Shown here: positions 1 through 4,366 of the stretch, in pieces | Layout of the letters: each line of letters opens with the position of its first letter | Numbering within the stretch: the first letter of the stretch is position 1 | From: Bacteroidales bacterium | GTDB taxonomy: Bacteria; Bacteroidota; Bacteroidia; Bacteroidales; WCHB1-69 | NCBI GenBank assembly: GCA_017618435.1 | Contig: JAFZUH010000216.1 | Span: 1-6,510, forward strand | Reading direction: 5' to 3' | DNA: 6,510 nt | Program-made: the position numbers and the translations under genes | The notes under the pieces: generated by a model | Database searches by the model: none | What the model saw: the letters and a program-made list of their open reading frames with translations, nothing else | What the model was told of the DNA's origin: nothing

Positions 1-978
1 AGTATAGGAGATTATGCGTTTTATGATTGTAGCAGTTTAAAAAATGTAACAATAGGAAGATCAGTAACAAGTATAGGAAATTATGCGTTTGCTAGTGATA
101 CAAATTTAACGCAAGTCAATTATAATGCAGATAGTTGCATATTAGTAGGCACTGGTATTTTTTCTGGTTGCTCAAATATAAAAACTTTGCATATAGGTAA
201 TAATGTAAAAATGATTCCCACAAAAATATTTATATTTAGAAATTTTCAGAAATTGGATTCGTTAATTATAGGCAACTCAGTAAAAACAATAGAGGATTCT
301 ATATTTAAAGGGTGTACTAATTTAAGGTCTGTAACGATAGGAAATTCGGTTACAAGTATAGGAGTTGATGCATTTTATGGCTGTAACAGTTTAATTCGAG
401 CAAATTATACGGGGACTATAGGACAATGGTGTAATATTGATTTTGGTAATAGTTTTGCTAATCCCATAACATATAGCCAGAATTTAAATATTAATAATCA
501 AAGGGTTTCCTATTTGAATATTCAAAATATGAATAATACAATTAAACCTTATGCATTCTATAATTGTAAAGGATTGAATTCCGTAACAATAAGCGATTCG
601 GTTTCCCAGATAGGTGATAGTGCATTTTATGGTTGTACTGGTTTAACCAAAACTGACTATATGGGGACTATAGAACAGTGGATGAGGATTGATTTTAAAG
701 ATTGTTATGCAAATCCAATAACATATAGTAGGTATCTCAATATCAATAATATAAGAATAACGAATATAGATATTCCCAATACCATTGATACAATTAAGCC
801 TTATGTTTTTTATAATTGTAGTTTAAACTCAATTATATTTCGCAGAGCCAATACTATTGTGGATACAAATGCCTTTAAGGGTGTTTCAAAATCCACCTCC
901 ATACAAATACCATGTGGAAGTTCGTCGTGGTATGCTTCGCAACTTGTGGGTTTTTATAATCTGCGGGAGATTACTCCG
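1..978 (+). repeat. BspA-type leucine-rich repeat region
   Basis: About nine degenerate LRR units with a spacing near 23 residues are visible. They match the consensus L..VTIGNSV..IG..AF.GC..L, for example at 289-402 and 541-654. This is the BspA-type LRR family (Pfam LRR_5). One unit (106-231) carries the family's variant form with a NADSC...GIFSGCSNI segment. The stretch ends with IQIPCGSSSWY at 898-930, which resembles the closing segment (IYVPCGS..AY) that I know at the end of such arrays in Bacteroidota. The region is notably AT-rich: positions 481-540 contain 10 G/C in 60. Expected fold is a curved LRR solenoid exposed on the cell surface. Confidence 0.88.
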
Positions 979-3816
979 TATATCTATACCGTTCAAACGC
1001 AAAACAGCACCATGGGTTTTGTGCAGACACAAACCACCCCGACTTGTAACAATAGCAATACTTTAACATTTAGTGCTACCGCTTACAATGATAGTGCTTA
1101 TGTTTTTACCCATTGGAGCGATGGTGATAGCAATAGTCAAAGAACAATAATGCTTACACAAGATACGGCATTGGTCGCTAACTTTTCTCCGTGGTACCGA
1201 TTTACAGTGAAAAATGCTGTAGGTGGCTATGTGTCAATAGCAAGTCGGCCTACAATGTATAATCCGCAGGCTGTTATATCCGCCACAGCAAGGCAAGGTT
1301 TCCATTTTGCGAAATGGAGCGATGGGGATACAACCAATCCACGGACACTAACCATTGAACGAGATACCAATCTCACAGCATTGTTTGATACCAATACGCA
1401 TTATGTTTCCTTTGCGGTGAATGATACCACTTTAGGTCGGATTACAGGTGCTACCAATGGAATGTATAAGTATTTTACACGCATAACAGTTAGTGCCCAA
1501 GCCAATTATGGCTATCATTTTACAAAATGGAGCAATGGCTACACTAGCAATCCGCTGACAATAGTTGTTTATGGAGATTTAAATTTCTCTGCAATATTTG
1601 ATACAAATACCTATAGTATAACGCTTACAGCCCAAGATGATACAATGGGAACGGTTAAAGGTAGTGGTACCTATAAGTATTTATCCACCGCAAACCTATT
1701 TGCAGATGCCAAATATGACTATCGTTTTATTGCTTGGAGCGATGGGGATACCAACGCACGAAGAACGATGGTTGTTGAAAGAGATTCTTCATTGGTGGCA
1801 CGTTTTTCCAAATGGTATAACTTTTTCGTATATCCAGAAGATACCGCCAAGGGTTTAGTTCAAGTATTAACCCCACCATCTCAATCCAACCCACAAGCCA
1901 CCTTTGTTGCTTATCCCAACGCAGGCTATGAGTTTGACCATTGGAGTGATGGCAATACGCAAAATCCGCGTTCGCTTACGGTAACAAAAGATACTACTGT
2001 TTTAGTTGCTTATTTTTCGGTGTCTGTTCCACAAAGGTATAGTTTTGTGGTCGTATCCGAAGATACTTCTAAAGGAACGGTACAAATAATAACCCAACCT
2101 ACACAATCGAATCCGCAAGCCACCTTTGTTGCTTTGCCACAAACAGGCTATATGTTTGAACGTTGGAGCGATGGCAATACACAGAATCCGCGTACACTTA
2201 CGGTAACGCAAGATACAATATTGATAGCCTATTTTACAACACCGCCTGCACAATGGTATAATTTTTCTGTTCTTTCAGAAGATACCAATAAGGGAACGGT
2301 ACAAATAGTAACCCAACCTACCCAATCCAACCCACAAGCCACTATTGTAGCTATACCGGGCATAGGTTATGTTTTTGACCATTGGAGTGATGGTAATACG
2401 CAGAATCCGCGTACACTTACGGTAACGCAAGATAGTGTTTTAATTGCGTTTTTTGCCTCCTCTTCTCAACAATGGTACAATTTTGTAGTGTTGTCGCAAG
2501 ATACAGCCAAGGGTTCTGTTCAGGTTTTAACCCAACCTACGTACTCCAATCCGCAAGCCACCTTTGTTGCTTTGCCACAAACAGGCTATATGTTTGAACG
2601 TTGGAGCGATGGCAATACGCAAAATCCGCGTTCGCTTACGGTAACGCAAGATACGATATTGATAGCCTATTTTACAATTTCCACACAATGGTATAATTTT
2701 TCAGTTGTTTCAGAAGATACCTCTAAAGGAACAGTACAAATAGTAACTCAACCTACGCAAGCGAACCCGCAATCCACCATTGTAGCATTACCAAATACTG
2801 GCTATGAGTTCTCTCGTTGGAGTGATGGCAATACGCAAAATCCACGAACACTTACTATAACCCAAGATAGTGTTTTAATAGCCTATTTTACGGCATCAGT
2901 GCAACAATGGTACAATTTTGTAGTGTTGTCGCAAGATACAGCCAAAGGCTTTGTTCGGGTTCTCAGTCAGCCTACAAAAGATAATCCGCAAGCCATATTT
3001 GTGGCGACCCCTCAAACAGGCTATATGTTTGAACAATGGAGCGATGGCAATACACAGAATCCGCGAACGCTTACGGTAACGCAAGATACTATTTTAGTAG
3101 CCTATTTTGCTCCGTCATCACAGCCATGGCAAAATTTTATAGTGGTCTCGGAAAATATAAATAAGGGTACCATACAAATGATATTGCAACCGACACAAGA
3201 CAATCCGCAGGCTATTTTTAAGGCTCTTCCTAATATGGGTTATGAATTTTCACATTGGAGTGATGGAGATACACAAAGTTATCGTTCACTAATGGTTACA
3301 CAAGATTCTATATTGATAGCCTATTTTAATCCGAAATTTGTCCGTTCTATAGATACAAATCAAGGTAATATACAGATGTTGAAACAACCTACACCAGAAA
3401 ATCCAGAGGCTATAGTATATGCCATGCCTAAGCCCGGTTATGTTTTCTCACATTGGGAAGACCGTATTGCAGGGCAACCCGTTCACAAAGACGGTGATTA
3501 CAATACCGATAATCCTCGTACAGTTATTTATACAGAAGATTTGTTGCTGATAGCCCACTGGGTACCAGAAACGAGTATAAAAAATGCAAAATTGTCGGAG
3601 GAGATGATTAAAGTTTTTCCTAATCCTGCCAAAGAACAATTTACTATTAGTGGATTGGAACAACCAACAAATATTCAACTAGTAAATACTATTGGACAGG
3701 TGGTCAAACGCTTTGACAATGTAACGGAATCTATTATTGTTGATGTATCAGATTTGTCCAAGGGTATTTATTTTGTAAAAGTAGGCAATAGGATAAGAAA
3801 ACTCGTGGTAGAATAA
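1..3816 (+). CDS. Giant surface adhesin: BspA-type LRRs, InlB-like repeats and T9SS sorting domain (5' partial)
   Basis: Probable cell-surface adhesin exported by the type IX secretion system. The frame is open from base 1 to the TAA at 3814-3816, giving 1271 residues in the window. The first Met, at 187, sits inside a leucine-rich repeat (HIGNNVKMIP), so it is not the start; the true start and signal peptide lie upstream. Domain order by window residue is: LRRs with the VTIGNSVTSIG..AFYGC pattern (1-326), twelve InlB-like modules with a WSDG core (329-1187), a short linker, and a T9SS type A domain (1203-1271) with FPNPA and KGIYFVKV. Known for these families: BspA-type LRR proteins bind host proteins or other cells, InlB B-repeats act as spacers or ligand-binding modules, and the C-terminal domain is removed during outer-membrane export and surface attachment. 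The ligand is unknown. The following gene starts 34 bp downstream, suggesting an operon. Family assignment is firm; the adhesive role is inferred. Confidence 0.93.
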   Translation, partial: SIGDYAFYDCSSLKNVTIGRSVTSIGNYAFASDTNLTQVNYNADSCILVGTGIFSGCSNIKTLHIGNNVKMIPTKIFIFRNFQKLDSLIIGNSVKTIEDSIFKGCTNLRSVTIGNSVTSIGVDAFYGCNSLIRANYTGTIGQWCNIDFGNSFANPITYSQNLNINNQRVSYLNIQNMNNTIKPYAFYNCKGLNSVTISDSVSQIGDSAFYGCTGLTKTDYMGTIEQWMRIDFKDCYANPITYSRYLNINNIRITNIDIPNTIDTIKPYVFYNCSLNSIIFRRANTIVDTNAFKGVSKSTSIQIPCGSSSWYASQLVGFYNLREITPYIYTVQTQNSTMGFVQTQTTPTCNNSNTLTFSATAYNDSAYVFTHWSDGDSNSQRTIMLTQDTALVANFSPWYRFTVKNAVGGYVSIASRPTMYNPQAVISATARQGFHFAKWSDGDTTNPRTLTIERDTNLTALFDTNTHYVSFAVNDTTLGRITGATNGMYKYFTRITVSAQANYGYHFTKWSNGYTSNPLTIVVYGDLNFSAIFDTNTYSITLTAQDDTMGTVKGSGTYKYLSTANLFADAKYDYRFIAWSDGDTNARRTMVVERDSSLVARFSKWYNFFVYPEDTAKGLVQVLTPPSQSNPQATFVAYPNAGYEFDHWSDGNTQNPRSLTVTKDTTVLVAYFSVSVPQRYSFVVVSEDTSKGTVQIITQPTQSNPQATFVALPQTGYMFERWSDGNTQNPRTLTVTQDTILIAYFTTPPAQWYNFSVLSEDTNKGTVQIVTQPTQSNPQATIVAIPGIGYVFDHWSDGNTQNPRTLTVTQDSVLIAFFASSSQQWYNFVVLSQDTAKGSVQVLTQPTYSNPQATFVALPQTGYMFERWSDGNTQNPRSLTVTQDTILIAYFTISTQWYNFSVVSEDTSKGTVQIVTQPTQANPQSTIVALPNTGYEFSRWSDGNTQNPRTLTITQDSVLIAYFTASVQQWYNFVVLSQDTAKGFVRVLSQPTKDNPQAIFVATPQTGYMFEQWSDGNTQNPRTLTVTQDTILVAYFAPSSQPWQNFIVVSENINKGTIQMILQPTQDNPQAIFKALPNMGYEFSHWSDGDTQSYRSLMVTQDSILIAYFNPKFVRSIDTNQGNIQMLKQPTPENPEAIVYAMPKPGYVFSHWEDRIAGQPVHKDGDYNTDNPRTVIYTEDLLLIAHWVPETSIKNAKLSEEMIKVFPNPAKEQFTISGLEQPTNIQLVNTIGQVVKRFDNVTESIIVDVSDLSKGIYFVKVGNRIRKLVVE
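403..750 (+). repeat. Two copies of a TGTI-QW-IDF insert between LRRs
   Basis: Two related inserts of about 32 residues interrupt the LRRs, at 403-498 (NYTGTIGQWCNIDFGNSFAN) and 655-750 (DYMGTIEQWMRIDFKDCYAN). Both continue with PITYS...LNINN and are then followed by another LRR beginning about ten residues on. The starts are 252 bp apart, so insert plus following LRRs forms a longer repeat unit. The same insert type is familiar from other BspA-like proteins, where it replaces a normal LRR. Its function is not known to me. Confidence 0.75.
985..3561 (+). repeat. Twelve tandem divergent InlB B-repeat-like modules
   Basis: Modules begin at about 985, 1195, 1402, 1612, 1816, 2038, 2257, 2476, 2692, 2911, 3130 and 3334, with periods of 204-222 bp and a longer last copy. 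Each has the pattern YNF.V.SEDT.KGTVQ...QPT..NPQA...A.P..GY.F..WSDGNTQNPRTLTVTQD..L.A.F, which fits the divergent InlB B-repeat family (Pfam Flg_new_2). Ten of twelve keep WSDG; the third has WSNG, and the last has WEDR plus an insertion of about 12 residues. Modules 3 and 4 have a G.YKY segment in place of QPT..NPQA and form a separate subtype. Modules 5-11 are very alike and probably the youngest. The modules likely form a beta-sheet stalk that holds the LRR head away from the cell. Confidence 0.9.
2110..2618 (+). repeat. 71-bp perfect direct repeat, copies 438 bp apart
   Basis: Bases 2110-2180 and 2548-2618 are identical over 71 bp by direct comparison, and differ on both flanks. They lie in InlB-like modules 6 and 8 and encode NPQATFVALPQTGYMFERWS followed by DGN plus part of the next codon. 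Module 7, between them, differs here. Identity including third codon positions points to a recent two-module duplication or gene conversion. Confidence 0.9.
3607..3813 (+). other. T9SS type A C-terminal sorting domain of the adhesin
   Basis: The last 69 residues of the protein match the T9SS type A sorting domain (TIGR04183, Por_Secre_tail). They open with IKVFPNPAKEQFTISG, continue with the beta-strand QLVNTIGQVV, and end with DLSKGIYFVKVG and a basic KLVVE tail. Proteins with this domain cross the outer membrane through the T9SS; the domain is then usually cleaved and the protein attached to the surface or released. It predicts that the organism has a working PorU/PorV-type machinery elsewhere in its genome. 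Confidence 0.93.
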
Positions 3817-3850
3817 AAAAGAAGGAAAAATAAAAGTTAGAAATTAATAC
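3817..3850 (+). promoter_or_regulatory. A-rich intergenic leader (34 bp), no terminator
   Basis: The 34 bases between the adhesin stop and the next ATG are almost all A, G and T. They contain no inverted repeat with a T-run, and no clear Bacteroidota -7 element (TAnnTTTG). An AAGGA at 3822-3826 lies about 24 bp from the ATG, too far to act as a normal Shine-Dalgarno site. An A-rich leader before the start is typical of translation initiation in this phylum. The simplest reading is readthrough transcription from the adhesin gene. Confidence 0.5.
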
Positions 3851-4336
3851 ATGCGAAAACAAATAAAGACATTAGGATTAGTTGTCTCTTCATTATTTTT
3901 GATAGAGGTAACGGCGAATGCCCAAACGGCATTTCCTGCAGTAGGTGGTAGTGTTTCATCTGAAGCGGGTTGTTTGAGTTATACGGTGGGGCAGATAGAT
4001 GTGGGCAGTGCTATTGGGCAAAGCCAAATAAGTATGCAGGAAGGGGTACAGCAGACCTATCAGGTAGAATGTTTGTTTGTGCAAACTCCAACAAAGGATA
4101 TCGATATATCGGTTTATCCCAACCCCGCCATAGATGGTGTATTTGTAGAAATACCTTATACTGAAAATGGTTTGCGATATGAATTGCTCACAACTACAGG
4201 TCGTATATTAAAACATGGCAATCTAAAGGACAGCAAGCAAAAAATAGATATGAGCGTTTATGCGGCAAGCACATACGTGTTGCGAATAATAGGAAAAGAC
4301 TATGAACGTGATTTTAAAATAGTAAAAACAAAGTAA
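3851..4336 (+). CDS. Small T9SS type A sorting-domain protein, function unknown
   Basis: A complete 161-residue exported protein. A signal peptide covers residues 1 to about 24: basic MRKQIK, hydrophobic LGLVVSSLFLIEV, then TANA before Q25. A short mature segment follows (about 26-80) with VGGSVSSEAGCLSYTVGQID and SMQEGVQQTYQV. This 'SYTVGQ ... EGVQQ.Y' pattern is one I recognise from many small Bacteroidota proteins of unknown role. Residues 83-161 are a T9SS sorting domain with VYPNPA at 88-93. The two cysteines in the mature part (41 and 74) could pair, but this cannot be judged here. Without the sorting domain the cargo is only about 57 residues, too small for an ordinary enzyme. The start at 3851 is the only sensible one, since it gives the whole signal peptide. 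The gene lies 34 bp after the adhesin and 0-30 bp before the next gene, so it is probably co-transcribed. Family call is good; function is unknown. Confidence 0.9.
   Translation: MRKQIKTLGLVVSSLFLIEVTANAQTAFPAVGGSVSSEAGCLSYTVGQIDVGSAIGQSQISMQEGVQQTYQVECLFVQTPTKDIDISVYPNPAIDGVFVEIPYTENGLRYELLTTTGRILKHGNLKDSKQKIDMSVYAASTYVLRIIGKDYERDFKIVKTK
4097..4333 (+). other. T9SS type A sorting domain of the small protein
   Basis: Residues 83-161 open with DIDISVYPNPAIDGVFVEIP, continue with YELLTTTGRILKHG, and end with YVLRIIGKDYERDFKIVKTK. The order PNPA, then a TTGRIL strand (normally N.lGq.v), then a Y.l.i strand and a basic C-terminal tail fits the type A domain. The usual KGIYFVK signature is weakened to ASTYVLRI, so this is a more divergent copy than the one on the adhesin. 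Confidence 0.82.
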
Positions 4337-4366
4337 ATGAATGTTAAATATAAAAATAAAATAGAG
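4337..4366 (+). promoter_or_regulatory. Start-choice region between gene 2 and gene 3
   Basis: Two in-frame ATGs exist for the third gene. The one at 4337 directly follows the TAA at 4334-4336; the other is at 4367. I prefer 4367. It gives a compact signal peptide (MNIKKFLLIASM...), and the bases before it (TAAAAATAAAATAGAG) form the A-rich leader typical of Bacteroidota. Starting at 4337 would add ten mostly polar residues, MNVKYKNKIE, to the n-region; this is possible but less usual. No promoter or terminator is seen in this interval, which supports translational coupling with gene 2. Confidence 0.6.

Noticed and set aside
187..189. ATG at 187 as the start of the adhesin gene
   Set aside because: The frame is open and codes for LRR sequence from base 1. 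The ATG lies inside an LRR unit and no signal peptide follows it.
857..1858. Short + strand frames at 857-1066 and 1637-1858
   Set aside because: They are out-of-frame shadows inside the adhesin gene, with no plausible start context or domain.
2002..3084. Two minus-strand reading frames (2002-2253 and 2896-3084) with similar translations
   Set aside because: They are antisense shadows of the InlB-like modules; their similarity simply reflects the underlying repeats. They have no leader or domain of their own.
3448..3678. Minus-strand reading frame opposite the last InlB-like module and sorting domain
   Set aside because: It lies wholly antisense to conserved coding sequence and has no recognisable features.
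3817..3850. Terminator or promoter between genes 1 and 2
   Set aside because: There is no inverted repeat with a T-run and no clear TAnnTTTG/TTG element in the 34 bp.
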